Assembly (NCBI RefSeq): GCF_022763305.1
Contig: NZ_JALEGT010000021.1
Location: 1 to 47,240, forward strand
DNA from: Marivita sp.
GTDB taxonomy: Bacteria; Pseudomonadota; Alphaproteobacteria; Rhodobacterales; Rhodobacteraceae
Direction of reading: 5' to 3'
DNA length: 47,240 nt
A program made the position numbers and the translations under genes. Positions 16,515-25,257 of this stretch are shown one piece after another; the stretch's first letter is position 1; every line of letters begins with the position of its first letter. The notes below the pieces were generated by a model. That model saw nothing but the letters and a program-made list of their open reading frames with translations, was not told the DNA's origin and searched no databases.

Positions 16515-17207
16515 TCAGCGCGGCACAGTCCAGCCACCGGGCAGATCGGTGCGGCGCGGGCGGGCCGGTTTGACCCGGGACAAAACCGATTCCGCACCTT
16601 TGACCAATCGGCCAAAGCCCGGCGCCTTGCGCATCTGCGCCTTGACCTTCTCGATCTGCATGACGTCGTCGATGCGACGGTCGAGAAAGGCCCAGGTGGC
16701 CTGATTGTCCAGCGAATCATCGCCGAGCCAGTACAGCACGGCCGACGAATAGACCCCCGACAGTGTCGCGCGCTTTGTGTACCAGTTGATGTCGGCCGAC
16801 GTGTCGCCCAGCGCCGTCCAGATCCGGTCCGCCGTGCCCCAGATCAGCCTCGCGCCTTCCGCGGCGTGCATGGGCAGGGCAAAAAGCGTGGCCCCGCGGC
16901 GCACCGCCTCCTTGTCCTCGACCAGTTCGAGCCGAAGGCGCACGGCCAGCGCCACACGGTCGCGAAAGCGCATGTCCGACAGGTCTCTGGCCTCAAGGGC
17001 TGCCACCATCGCATCGTCTCCGCGCCGGTGATACGCAGCAGCAAGATCGAGCGCGCCGCGCGGGAACAGGCCGCGCGCCACGGCCGGGGCGACATCCACA
17101 TCCGAGATCGCGGCGCGGAAGGCGGTGTCGGACCATCCGTCAAAGGGCACGTGCATCAATGCAGCGTCGAGCAGTTCCGTTGCAATGTCGCGATCTGTGT
17201 CGGTCAT
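16515..17207 (-). CDS. COQ9 family protein (ubiquinone biosynthesis)
   Basis: A 230-residue COQ9 homologue. LLDAALMHVPFDGWSDTAF at the N-terminus and the DINWYTKRATLSGVYSSAVLYW segment, the strongest family signature, are intact. COQ9 binds lipid and aids the COQ7 hydroxylation step in ubiquinone synthesis. The ATG at 17207 follows GGAGG; an upstream in-frame start would add 25 residues unlike the family. Confidence 0.92.
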   Translation of the reverse strand: MTDTDRDIATELLDAALMHVPFDGWSDTAFRAAISDVDVAPAVARGLFPRGALDLAAAYHRRGDDAMVAALEARDLSDMRFRDRVALAVRLRLELVEDKEAVRRGATLFALPMHAAEGARLIWGTADRIWTALGDTSADINWYTKRATLSGVYSSAVLYWLGDDSLDNQATWAFLDRRIDDVMQIEKVKAQMRKAPGFGRLVKGAESVLSRVKPARPRRTDLPGGWTVPR

Positions 17208-17362
17208 GGTCTGGCCTCCGGTGCGGGTGCTGAGTGCACGAAGAAACCTAGGCCGAATGGCGCGGATCGGCCAGTGCGACACGAGACCCCGGGAGGGCGG
17301 GACCTTTTTTTAGCATGCCCCGCTTCGATATCCGGTGCCGCCTCGAACCGCGCTCTGAAGAC

Positions 17363-17391
17363 TGGACAAAGGACGAGAGCCTTGCTATACG
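17363..17391 (+). promoter_or_regulatory. Candidate sigma-70-type promoter of rpsU
   Basis: TGGACA, a 17-bp spacer, then TATACG, giving a leader of about 45 bases before the rpsU ATG. Good match in spacing and position; not tested. Confidence 0.5.
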
Positions 17392-17444
17392 GCGCGCTCC
17401 TGCAATTCCTTGCAAATCCAACTTAGAAAGGTGGTGAAAACCAC

Positions 17445-17651
17445 ATGCAGGTTAGTGTTCGTGACAACAACGTCGATCAGGCGCTCCGCGCTCTGAAGAA
17501 AAAGCTGCAGCGTGAAGGCGTTTTTCGTGAAATGAAGCTCAAGCAACATTTCGAAAAGCCGTCCGAGAAAAAGGCACGCGAGAAAGCCGAAGCGATCCGC
17601 CGTGCGCGCAAACTGGCGCGCAAGAAGGCGCAGCGCGAAGGTATGCTCTAA
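17445..17651 (+). CDS. rpsU: 30S ribosomal protein S21
   Basis: A 68-residue basic protein. [20 protein letters not shown] and the lysine/arginine-rich tail are those of S21, a small-subunit protein involved in translation initiation. AAAGGTGGTG provides a strong ribosome site. A single-gene unit with its own promoter and terminator. Confidence 0.97.
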   Translation: MQVSVRDNNVDQALRALKKKLQREGVFREMKLKQHFEKPSEKKAREKAEAIRRARKLARKKAQREGML

Positions 17652-17681
17652 GCAGCTCTTTCGGGCACGCTTAACTTTCCG

Positions 17682-17718
17682 AACCCCCGAGGCGATCCGC
17701 TTTCGGGGGTTTGTTTTT
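17682..17718 (+). terminator. Rho-independent terminator of rpsU
   Basis: Nine-bp stem AACCCCCGA / TCGGGGGTT (17682-17690 and 17703-17711) followed by TGTTTTTG, about 30 bp after the rpsU stop. Confidence 0.85.
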
Positions 17719-18162
17719 GTCGGGTGATCGATTTTTCCTGCCCCATAAAGACTTTCTCAACCTTCGCACGAGAGAATCTTCGTACGAAGATTCTTTGCCC
17801 TGCCCATAAATTTCCGGATCGTCTTGGCGCTGCAGCAGGCGCTTTCGGCACCGCACTGAACCAGTGCCTGCGCCCCCATCCACAGTTTTGCGATTCTCTA
17901 ACCTTGCTTTATTGATCGCAAGACCTCGATCGATGCGTCCGATTTTGGCCCGCCCGCCACATATCACGCACCTTTTTTGCCCAAGGACTGGTCCACCACC
18001 AATACGCCCGGGGCTGCGCATCTCGACGAGGCAGCCAAGGGCGACACACACGGCGGCGAGCGCCTCCGGGAGGTCCGAGACAAATCTACACCCGAAACAG
18101 CGCTTTCCTCCCCAGCTCCGATCTGACACCTTGCACGCGTCAAGCAAGGGGAGGTCGCGATC
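17719..18162. other. Intergenic region with no supported gene
   Basis: About 440 bp between the rpsU terminator and the dehalogenase gene. It contains one perfect 22-bp palindrome (listed separately). A 74-codon open frame at 17902-18126 (+) lacks a usable start and recognisable similarity. No RNA gene was recognised. Confidence 0.5.
17773..17794. repeat. Perfect 22-bp intergenic palindrome
   Basis: Arms AGAATCTTCGT / ACGAAGATTCT with no loop, downstream of the rpsU terminator. Related in sequence to the palindrome at 3185-3207. Confidence 0.7.
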
Positions 18163-18840
18163 ATGGCACAGGTCTGCGTGTTTGATGCCTATGGCACGCT
18201 GTTCGATGTCGCCTCTGCAGCGCGCGTGGCCGCAGAGGAGCCGGGACGCGACGCGCTCAAGGCGGTCTGGCCGCAACTGGCCGAGCATTGGCGCCTGAAA
18301 CAGTTGCAATATACGTGGTTGCGCACGATCACAGGGAATTACACGCCGTTCTGGAACGTGACCAAAGACGGGCTCGACTGGGCCATGGAAAAGGTTGGGC
18401 TGACCGACGATCCGGAGCTTCGAGAACGTCTTCTGGCGCTGTACTGGGAGCTCGCGGCCTATCGAGAAGTGCCGCTGATGCTCGCGCAACTCAAGGCGGC
18501 GGGCAAGACCTGTGCGATCCTGTCCAATGGCAGCAAGGACATGCTGGACGGCGCAGTGGACAGCGCGGGGATCGGGCCGTTTCTTGATGCGGTTCTGTCG
18601 GTCGAGGACGTGGCGATCTTCAAACCGTCCTCGACCGTGTATGACATGGTGGGCGCGCGGTTCGGGTACGACACATCAGACGTGCTTTTCGTGTCGTCGA
18701 ACGGCTGGGACATTGCCGGCGCATCCGGGTACGGATTTGAAACAGTCTGGGTCAATCGCGCCGGGGATCCGATCGACAGGCTGCCCCACGGCCCTGCCCA
18801 TACCCTGACCGATCTGACCACAATCCCGGAGTTGGCCTGA
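18163..18840 (+). CDS. Haloacid dehalogenase type II (HAD superfamily)
   Basis: A 225-residue HAD hydrolase. The nucleophile is Asp8 in VFDAYGTLFD; later motifs are ILSNGS (serine of motif II), KPSSTVYDMV (lysine of motif III) and FVSSNGWDIAGASGYGF (acidic motif IV). This pattern is that of L-2-haloacid dehalogenases, which replace a halogen on a 2-haloacid with hydroxyl, inverting the stereocentre. Its stop codon overlaps the ATG of the next gene, so it opens an operon of small-molecule enzymes. Confidence 0.9.
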   Translation: MAQVCVFDAYGTLFDVASAARVAAEEPGRDALKAVWPQLAEHWRLKQLQYTWLRTITGNYTPFWNVTKDGLDWAMEKVGLTDDPELRERLLALYWELAAYREVPLMLAQLKAAGKTCAILSNGSKDMLDGAVDSAGIGPFLDAVLSVEDVAIFKPSSTVYDMVGARFGYDTSDVLFVSSNGWDIAGASGYGFETVWVNRAGDPIDRLPHGPAHTLTDLTTIPELA

Positions 18841-19661
18841 TGCCCCGTTTTACCACATCCGACGGTCTGGCCCTGCACTATTCGGACGAGGGCGACGGGC
18901 TGCCGCTTCTCTGCCTTGCCGGGCTCACCCGCGACGGGCGGGATTTCGACTTTGTCGCGCCGCACTTGGACGGCGTGCGCCTGATCCGGCTGGATTATCG
19001 CGGGCGCGGTCAGTCCGATTGGGGCGATCCGGCCACCTATCAGATCCCGGTCGAGGGTCGCGATGCCATCGAACTGCTCGACCATCTGGGCATCGCCAAG
19101 TCTGCCGTTCTGGGCACGTCGCGCGGCGGGCTGATCGCGATGGTTCTGGCCGCGACGGTCAAGGATCGGCTCAGGGGTGTGGCGCTCAATGACATCGGAC
19201 CTGAAATCGCACCCGAGGGGCTTGAGGTGATCAAAGGCTATCTTGGCCGCAAACCCACCTTGAAGACCCATGAAGAGGTCGCGGCGGCGCGCGCCAAAAT
19301 GCTGACGGGCTTTGCCAATGTGCCCCCCGAGCGGTGGCTGCGCGAAGCGCAGATCCTCTTCAACGAAACCGAAGACGGGCTGGACCTGACCTATGATCCC
19401 CGCCTGCGTGACGCTGTGCTGGACGGGGGCGCCCAGCCGATGCCTGATCTCTGGCCGCTCTTCGACGCCTTGTCCGGCCTGCCCCTTGCCTGCCTGCGGG
19501 GTGCCAATTCCGACCTGCTGTCGCCCGAGACCTTTGCCGAGATGAAGCGCCGTCGCCCTGACATGATCGCGGTCGAGGTGGCGGATCGCGGACACATTCC
19601 CTTTCTTGACGAACCCGAAAGCCTGAGCGCATTGAAGCGCTGGCTGGATATGCTGAGGTAA
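18840..19661 (+). CDS. Alpha/beta hydrolase
   Basis: A 273-residue alpha/beta-hydrolase fold enzyme. The nucleophile elbow is GTSRGG with Ser94; LDYRGRGQSD is the oxyanion-side motif and DRGHIPFLDEP near residue 250 supplies the catalytic histidine. The start overlaps the dehalogenase stop (TGATG arrangement). It would hydrolyse an ester, lactone or C-C bond; the substrate is not evident. Confidence 0.88.
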   Translation: MPRFTTSDGLALHYSDEGDGLPLLCLAGLTRDGRDFDFVAPHLDGVRLIRLDYRGRGQSDWGDPATYQIPVEGRDAIELLDHLGIAKSAVLGTSRGGLIAMVLAATVKDRLRGVALNDIGPEIAPEGLEVIKGYLGRKPTLKTHEEVAAARAKMLTGFANVPPERWLREAQILFNETEDGLDLTYDPRLRDAVLDGGAQPMPDLWPLFDALSGLPLACLRGANSDLLSPETFAEMKRRRPDMIAVEVADRGHIPFLDEPESLSALKRWLDMLR

Positions 19662-19664
19662 TTC

Positions 19665-20642
19665 ATGGACATTCACCGCATCGAGGCGGCGGCCGGCCGC
19701 CTGAAAGGTCACGCGCGGGTGACGCCGCTTTTGTCTTCGCCGTTCCTGGACGAGATTGCGGGACGGCGCGTCTTGGTCAAGGCGGAATGCCTGCAACATA
19801 CCGGCAGCTTCAAATATCGCGGCGCGCGGTCGGCGGTGTCCGCCCTCTCGGACGCGCAGCGCAAGAACGGCGTGATCGCCTATTCCTCGGGCAACCATGC
19901 GCAGGGCGTGGCCTTGGCGGCCAAGCAATTCGGGGCAAGCGCCGTGATCATCATGCCGTTGGACGCGCCAAAGATGAAGATCGACAACACCCGCGCCCTT
20001 GGTGCCGAGGTCGTGCTCTATGACCGTGCGACCGAGGACCGGGACGCCATTGGCACCAAACTGTCCGAAGAGCGCGGCCTGACTTTGGTGCGCCCCTTTG
20101 ACGAACCCGAGGTGATCGCCGGTCAGGGAACCTGCGGTCTTGAAATCGCGGCGCAAGCGGCGGACCTGGGTGTGACCGAAGCGGACGTGATCGTGTGTTG
20201 TGGTGGCGGCGGTCTGACTTCCGGGATCGCGCTGGCGCTTGAAGCCCATGCTCCGGGCATGCGGGTCCGCCCTGCGGAACCCAAGGAGTTTGACGATGTG
20301 ACACGGTCTCTCGCCTCGGGTCAGATCGAACGGAACAGCGGCAGCGCCAGCGGGCTGTGCGATGCGATCGTGACACCCCAACCGGGGAACCTCACCTTCC
20401 CGATCATGCACCGGCTTTGTGGCCCCGGCATCGTTGTCTCGGATGACGAGGCACAAATGGCCATGGCGCAAGCCTTTGCACGGCTCAAACTGGTTGCCGA
20501 ACCCGGCGGTGCGGTTGCTCTGGCGGCAGCGCTCTATCACGGAGACCAGATCGAAGGCGACACCGTGGTCTGCACGATCTCCGGCGGCAATGTGGACCGC
20601 GCCGTGTTCCTGCGCGCGCTTGAACGGTTCGGCGAAGGGTAA
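19665..20642 (+). CDS. Serine/threonine dehydratase-like PLP enzyme
   Basis: A 325-residue fold-type II pyridoxal-phosphate enzyme. The Schiff-base lysine is Lys50 in GSFKYRGA, SSGNHAQG follows at 74-81, and the phosphate-binding glycine loop is CCGGGGLTSG near residue 180. It lacks a C-terminal ACT regulatory domain, so it is not the feedback-controlled IlvA; catabolic threonine/serine dehydratase, serine racemase or a hydroxyaspartate dehydratase are the likely options. Three bases after the upstream hydrolase gene. Confidence 0.88.
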   Translation: MDIHRIEAAAGRLKGHARVTPLLSSPFLDEIAGRRVLVKAECLQHTGSFKYRGARSAVSALSDAQRKNGVIAYSSGNHAQGVALAAKQFGASAVIIMPLDAPKMKIDNTRALGAEVVLYDRATEDRDAIGTKLSEERGLTLVRPFDEPEVIAGQGTCGLEIAAQAADLGVTEADVIVCCGGGGLTSGIALALEAHAPGMRVRPAEPKEFDDVTRSLASGQIERNSGSASGLCDAIVTPQPGNLTFPIMHRLCGPGIVVSDDEAQMAMAQAFARLKLVAEPGGAVALAAALYHGDQIEGDTVVCTISGGNVDRAVFLRALERFGEG

Positions 20643-20652
20643 GGCCGCAACC

Positions 20653-21441
20653 ATGCTGACCGCTGATCTGGACGACATCCGACTGCATTACCGCATCGAC
20701 GGGGATCCCGACGGTGCGCCCGTGGTATTCTGCAACTCGCTCGGCACCGATCTGCGCCTTTGGGACAAGGTGATCGCGCGGATGCCGAAGACCGGGTTGA
20801 AATACATCCGCTACGACACACGCGGGCATGGGCTTTCGGACGGGACACCGCCGCCTTATGGCATGGGCACGCTTGTGCGCGATGCCGAACGGCTGATGGA
20901 TCATCTCGGTGTCAGGGATGCGGTGTTCGTCGGCCTCTCCATCGGGGGCATGACGGCGCAGGGACTGGCCGCCAAGCGGCTTGATCTGGTGCGCGCACTG
21001 GTCCTGTCGAACACCGCCGCCCGGATCGCCACGCGCGAGATCTGGGCCCAGCGCATCGCTGATGTCGAAACGGGTGGGGTCGAGGCCTTGGCGGATGCCA
21101 CCATGATCCGCTGGTTCACCCCTGCCTTCCGCGCCACGGACGAGTTCCGCATCTGGCGCAACATGATGGTCCGGACATCGGTCGACGGCTATGTCGGATG
21201 CTCACACGCTATCGCCGGGACGGACTTTTACACCACTACCGCTGCGCTGCGCTTGCCGACGCTGGGCATCGCCGGCAGCGAGGACGGATCGACCCCACCC
21301 GACCTGGTTCGGGAAACCACCGACCTTGTGCCGGGATCGCAATTTCACCTGATCCGCAAGGCAGGCCACCTGCCCTGTGTCGAAGCGCCGGACGAATACG
21401 CCCGGGTGCTATCGGAGTTTATTGCCGCACAGGCGCATTGA
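20653..21441 (+). CDS. pcaD: 3-oxoadipate enol-lactonase-like alpha/beta hydrolase
   Basis: A 262-residue hydrolase close to PcaD. CNSLGTDLRLWD, YDTRGHGLSDG, the nucleophile elbow GLSIGG (Ser96), LVLSNTAARIATREIW and RWFTPAFRA are all characteristic. PcaD hydrolyses 3-oxoadipate enol-lactone in the beta-ketoadipate pathway. No other pca genes are in the window, so a different lactone is possible. It begins 10 bp after the dehydratase gene. Confidence 0.78.
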   Translation: MLTADLDDIRLHYRIDGDPDGAPVVFCNSLGTDLRLWDKVIARMPKTGLKYIRYDTRGHGLSDGTPPPYGMGTLVRDAERLMDHLGVRDAVFVGLSIGGMTAQGLAAKRLDLVRALVLSNTAARIATREIWAQRIADVETGGVEALADATMIRWFTPAFRATDEFRIWRNMMVRTSVDGYVGCSHAIAGTDFYTTTAALRLPTLGIAGSEDGSTPPDLVRETTDLVPGSQFHLIRKAGHLPCVEAPDEYARVLSEFIAAQAH

Positions 21442-21506
21442 CTGCCGAACTGTCAAGTGTAGTTTACAGGTAGAGGCGCATCTGCCTGTCTCCGAAAGCA
21501 CTGCTC

Positions 21507-22712
21507 ATGCGCCTGCCCGTTGTCTTTATCCTGATCACCGTGATGATCGACGCCATGGGCGTCGGGCTGATCATCCCGGTGATGCCCGATCTGATCCGCG
21601 AGGTCACAGGCGGCGATCTGGCGAATGCCGCGCTCTGGGGCGGGGTTCTGACCACGGTCTTCGCGATCATGCAATTCCTCTTCGGTCCAGTCATCGGCAA
21701 CCTCTCGGACCGGTTCGGCAGGCGGCCTGTTCTGCTGATCTCGCTGGTGGTCATGGCGGCCGACTACGTGGTGATGGCCGTTGCGGGCAGCATCTGGCTG
21801 CTTCTGCTGGGCCGCATCATCGGTGGCATCACCTCGGCCACGCAGGCAACCGCGTCCGCCTATATGGCCGACATCTCGGACCCCGGGAAAAAAGCGCAGA
21901 ATTTCGGATTGGTCGGGGCGGCCTTCGGGTTGGGCTTTGTGATCGGACCGTTGATGGGCGGCCTGCTGGGCGAATGGGGCACGCGCGCCCCGTTCCTTGC
22001 CGCCGCAGCTCTGGCGGGTGCAAACGCCGTGCTGGGCTATGTCGTGCTGCGGGAAACCGTGACCGACGCGATCCGTCGCCCCTTCGAATGGCGCCGCGCC
22101 AATCCGTTTGGGGCTTTCAAAGCGCTAGGAGAGTTGCCGGGGCTGGGACGGCTCTTTGCGGTGTTCTTCCTCTATCAGGTGGCGTTCTTCGTCTACCCGG
22201 CGGTCTGGGCGTATTTCGGTCAGGCCCGGTTCGGCTGGAACGCGGGCATGATCGGGCTGTCTCTGGGCCTGTTCGGCATCATGATGGCGGTCGTTCAGGG
22301 CGGGTTGATCCGCCTCATCCTTGTGCGGCTGGGCAAGCGCGGCACGGTGATCTATGGCCTTGTCTTCGATGTGTTTGCCTTCGCCGCATTGGCCTTTGTC
22401 ACTTCGGGCACCATCGCTCTGATCCTCACACCCCTTGCCGCCTTGGGGGCTGTCATCACACCAGCCCTGCAAGGCATCATGTCGGAAACGGTCGGCGACA
22501 AACGGCAGGGCGAATTGCAGGGCGCGCTGACCTCGGTCGGGGCGATTGCGATGATCATCGCCCCTTTGGTGATGACCGGAGTCTTCGCGCACTACACACG
22601 GGTGGACACGGGCGTCTATTTCCCCGGCGCACCCTTCCTTCTGTCGCTGGCGCTGATCGTCGTGGCCCTCGTGGTCTTTCTGGCCCCACGCCGCAGCCCT
22701 GTCGCAGCCTGA
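21507..22712 (+). CDS. MFS transporter, TCR/Tet-like drug exporter
   Basis: A 401-residue major facilitator with twelve hydrophobic segments. Motif A is GNLSDRFGRRPVLL after helix 2, with GLGFVIGPLMGGLLGEWG resembling motif C of drug/proton antiporters. The sequence starts MRLPVVFILITVMIDAMGVGLIIPVMP-like, as in TetA-type pumps. It probably exports a small hydrophobic compound using the proton gradient. Real drug resistance cannot be inferred. Confidence 0.85.
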   Translation: MRLPVVFILITVMIDAMGVGLIIPVMPDLIREVTGGDLANAALWGGVLTTVFAIMQFLFGPVIGNLSDRFGRRPVLLISLVVMAADYVVMAVAGSIWLLLLGRIIGGITSATQATASAYMADISDPGKKAQNFGLVGAAFGLGFVIGPLMGGLLGEWGTRAPFLAAAALAGANAVLGYVVLRETVTDAIRRPFEWRRANPFGAFKALGELPGLGRLFAVFFLYQVAFFVYPAVWAYFGQARFGWNAGMIGLSLGLFGIMMAVVQGGLIRLILVRLGKRGTVIYGLVFDVFAFAALAFVTSGTIALILTPLAALGAVITPALQGIMSETVGDKRQGELQGALTSVGAIAMIIAPLVMTGVFAHYTRVDTGVYFPGAPFLLSLALIVVALVVFLAPRRSPVAA

Positions 22713-22785
22713 CCGGCGCAGGTCGACTTCCCGCTTGCGCTTGGATCGCGCGGCCCTCAGGTTGTGCCCAAACAAGGGAGACCGC

Positions 22786-23865
22786 ATGACCCGCATCACT
22801 GCCGCCGTCTGTACCGAATTCGGCAAACCACTCCAGTTGGAAGAGGTGGAGTTGCGCGCTCCGGAGGCCGGAGAGATCGAGGTCACGCTCGAAGCCGTAG
22901 CTATCTGCCATTCCGACATTCACTATGCCGAGGGCGCGTGGGGCGGCGATCTGCCTGCGGTCTACGGGCACGAGGCCGCCGGTCGGATTTCAGCCGTGGG
23001 CGCATCGGTCAGTGACCTGACAGTCGGGCAGCGCGTCGTGGTCACGCTGATCCGCTCCTGTGGCGCCTGCGCGAATTGCGCCAGCGGGAAGCCAACAATC
23101 TGCGAGGCTCCCGATACCGGCGCGTCCCCGATCACCCGCCCAGATGGAACCCCCGTCAAGAAAGCGATGGACTGCGGGGCCTTTGCCGAACGGGTCGTTG
23201 TACATCACAGTCAGGTCGTCCCCTTGCCCGATGATATGCCCCCAGAAGCGGTGGCGCTCATGGCCTGCGGGGTGATCACCGGGGTCGGGGCCATCGTGAA
23301 CGCCGGTAAGCTGCGCACTGGTGAAGACGTGGTGGTGATCGGCGCGGGCGGCGTAGGGCTCAACGCCATTCAGGGCGCACGGATCGCCGGGGCTCGGCGC
23401 ATCGTGGCCGTGGACATGACCGAAGAGAAACTGGAGACCGCCAAAGCCTTTGGTGCCACGGACGGCGTTCTGGCGACACAGAAAGCACCATGGAAAGCGG
23501 TTCACAAAATTCTTGGCCGCGGCGCGAATCTCGTCGCCGTCACAGTGGGCGCGATCCCGGCCTATGACGACGCGCCGCGTTACATGGGGTGGGGTGGACG
23601 CATGGTGATGATCGGAATGCCGCATTCGGGCGCGATGGCCGAGTACGAACCCGTCGTGATGGCCTTCATGGGTCAGGGCATGATCGGATCCAAGATGGGC
23701 GACGTGGTGATCCGCCGCGACATCCCGTGGCTGGCCGACCTTTACCGTCAGGGCCGTCTGAAGCTGGACGAGCTGGTGTCCGGCCGCTGGTCTTTGGACC
23801 AGATCAACGAGGCCATCGCCGACACCAAGGCCGGCGGGGCCAAGCGCAACGTGATCCTTTTTTGA
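22786..23865 (+). CDS. Zinc-dependent alcohol dehydrogenase
   Basis: A 359-residue medium-chain dehydrogenase. Catalytic zinc ligands are Cys41 (ICHSD) and His62/Glu63 (YGHEAAG); structural zinc ligands are Cys92, Cys95, Cys98 and Cys106. The NAD-binding motif is VVVIGAGGVGLNAI. The ATG at 22786, after AAGGGAG, is preferred to an in-frame start 17 codons upstream. Class III-like family: the substrate may be a primary alcohol or a glutathione adduct. It precedes the enolase-superfamily gene, with two palindromes in between. Confidence 0.88.
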   Translation: MTRITAAVCTEFGKPLQLEEVELRAPEAGEIEVTLEAVAICHSDIHYAEGAWGGDLPAVYGHEAAGRISAVGASVSDLTVGQRVVVTLIRSCGACANCASGKPTICEAPDTGASPITRPDGTPVKKAMDCGAFAERVVVHHSQVVPLPDDMPPEAVALMACGVITGVGAIVNAGKLRTGEDVVVIGAGGVGLNAIQGARIAGARRIVAVDMTEEKLETAKAFGATDGVLATQKAPWKAVHKILGRGANLVAVTVGAIPAYDDAPRYMGWGGRMVMIGMPHSGAMAEYEPVVMAFMGQGMIGSKMGDVVIRRDIPWLADLYRQGRLKLDELVSGRWSLDQINEAIADTKAGGAKRNVILF

Positions 23866-23882
23866 CGACCCTCCGCAACCAG

Positions 23883-23927
23883 CGCGTTTCCGTCGACGGA
23901 AACGCGAGGATGCGTCGACGCATCCTC
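23883..23927. repeat. Tandem pair of perfect palindromes
   Basis: A 24-bp palindrome (23883-23906, arms CGCGTTTCCGTC / GACGGAAACGCG) directly followed, sharing one base, by a 22-bp palindrome (23906-23927, arms GAGGATGCGTC / GACGCATCCTC). The same pair, with slightly different centres, occurs at 34147-34189. Confidence 0.85.
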
Positions 23928-23950
23928 TGCCCACAGGAAAGGGACAGCCG

Positions 23951-25195
23951 ATGAAACTGCACGCGCTCGATGTCATCACCACTGCGCCGCCCACTCCGGG
24001 GTGGGGTGGGCGCTACTGGACGCTGGTCAAGGTGACCACCGACAGCGGCATCACCGGTTGGGGCGAATGCTATGCCTCCAGCGTTGGACCTGACGCGATG
24101 AAAGCGGTGATCGAAGACGTGTTCGACCGCCACATGCGCGGCGAGTCCCCCGAGAACATCGAACTGATGTTCCGTCGCGCCTATTCCTCGGGCTTCACCC
24201 AGCGCCCTGACCTGACCGTCATGGGCGCGTTCTCGGGTCTTGAGATCGCCAGCTGGGACATCCTTGGAAAGGCGCGGGGCCGCCCTGTCTGGGCACTGCT
24301 GGGCGGGCAGATGACGCCCAAGGTCCGCGCCTACACCTATCTTTATCCCCTGCCCCATCATGACATCGACGGCTTCTGGACCAACCCGGACGCACAGGCC
24401 GAGGCTGCGGCGCATTACCTGAAACGGGGCTTTACCGCGCTGAAATTCGATCCCGCCGGCCCCTACACGATCCGGGGCGGTCACCAGCCCGCGCTGACGG
24501 ACATTTCGCTGTCTGTCGAGATGTGCAAGGCGATCCGTTCTGCGGTGGGCGACAAGGCGGACCTTCTGTTCGGCACCCATGGCCAGTTCACCACCTCCGG
24601 CGCGATCCGGCTGGGTCAGGCGATCGAACCCTATCTACCGCTCTGGTACGAAGAGCCGATCCCGCCCGACAACCTGCTCGAATTCGCCGAGGTCGCCCGC
24701 GCCGTGCGCATCCCCATCGCCACGGGTGAACGGCTGACCACGAAGGCCGAGTTCGCCACACTGCTGCGCACCGGCGGGGCCAAGATCCTTCAACCGGCCT
24801 TGGGGCGCGCTGGGGGCATCTGGGAAATGAAGAAGCTGTCGGGCATGGCCGAAGCGTTCAACGCCGAAATGGCACCGCATCTTTATGCGGGCCCCATCGA
24901 ATGGGCGGCGAATGTGCATCTGTGCACCTCGATCCCGAACGTGCTCTTGGCCGAAACCATCGAGACACCGTTCCACGCAGCCCTTATCCGGAACAGCATC
25001 ACTGTCGAGGACGGGTTCATCACGGCTCCTGACACGCCCGGCCTTGGTATCGATGTGGACGAGGATCTGGCCCGTGCCCATCCGTTTACCGGAACCGGTC
25101 TGCACCTGCAGATGCAGGAAGCGCCCTGTGACTACAAGAACGGCAATGCCTTCACCGGCGGCGCACCGTCGGCCCCTCCGTCCGCCGACGCGTGA
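23951..25195 (+). CDS. Mandelate racemase/muconate lactonizing family enzyme (sugar-acid dehydratase-like)
   Basis: A 414-residue enolase-superfamily enzyme. The barrel lysine is Lys165 (ALKFDPAG), metal ligands Glu234 (WYEEPIPP) and Glu260 (TGERL) are clear, and His310 (MAPHLY) is at the usual acid/base position. The first metal ligand, normally Asp or Asn, is not obvious: the strand reads LLFGTHGQF around 206-213. Members dehydrate aldonic acids such as galactonate, gluconate or arabinonate to 2-keto-3-deoxy acids. The upstream alcohol dehydrogenase may belong to the same route, but the substrate is unknown. Confidence 0.85.
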   Translation: MKLHALDVITTAPPTPGWGGRYWTLVKVTTDSGITGWGECYASSVGPDAMKAVIEDVFDRHMRGESPENIELMFRRAYSSGFTQRPDLTVMGAFSGLEIASWDILGKARGRPVWALLGGQMTPKVRAYTYLYPLPHHDIDGFWTNPDAQAEAAAHYLKRGFTALKFDPAGPYTIRGGHQPALTDISLSVEMCKAIRSAVGDKADLLFGTHGQFTTSGAIRLGQAIEPYLPLWYEEPIPPDNLLEFAEVARAVRIPIATGERLTTKAEFATLLRTGGAKILQPALGRAGGIWEMKKLSGMAEAFNAEMAPHLYAGPIEWAANVHLCTSIPNVLLAETIETPFHAALIRNSITVEDGFITAPDTPGLGIDVDEDLARAHPFTGTGLHLQMQEAPCDYKNGNAFTGGAPSAPPSADA

Positions 25196-25202
25196 TAAAA
25201 CT

Positions 25203-25232
25203 TTGAAACCGCCGATGTATCGGTGTTAATAC
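25203..25232 (+). promoter_or_regulatory. Promoter with overlapping dyad upstream of the ArsR-type gene
   Basis: TTGAAA, 17-bp spacer, TTAATA: close to a sigma-70 consensus. An inverted repeat GTAT-N8-ATAC (25217-25232) covers the -10 box, as expected for an autoregulating repressor. Binding is inferred. Confidence 0.55.
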
Positions 25233-25257
25233 CACGGGAGTTACCGGGGGTTCTCCA

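Noticed and set aside
17902-18126. 74-codon open frame on the + strand after rpsU
   Set aside because: Its composition looks somewhat protein-like, but it has no ATG, GTG or TTG start with a ribosome site and no familiar motif.
18459-20678. Open frame of 739 codons on the - strand
   Set aside because: Antisense to three recognised enzymes with good motifs and ribosome sites. It is low in recognisable domains and rich in Arg, His and Gly, as expected for a shadow frame.
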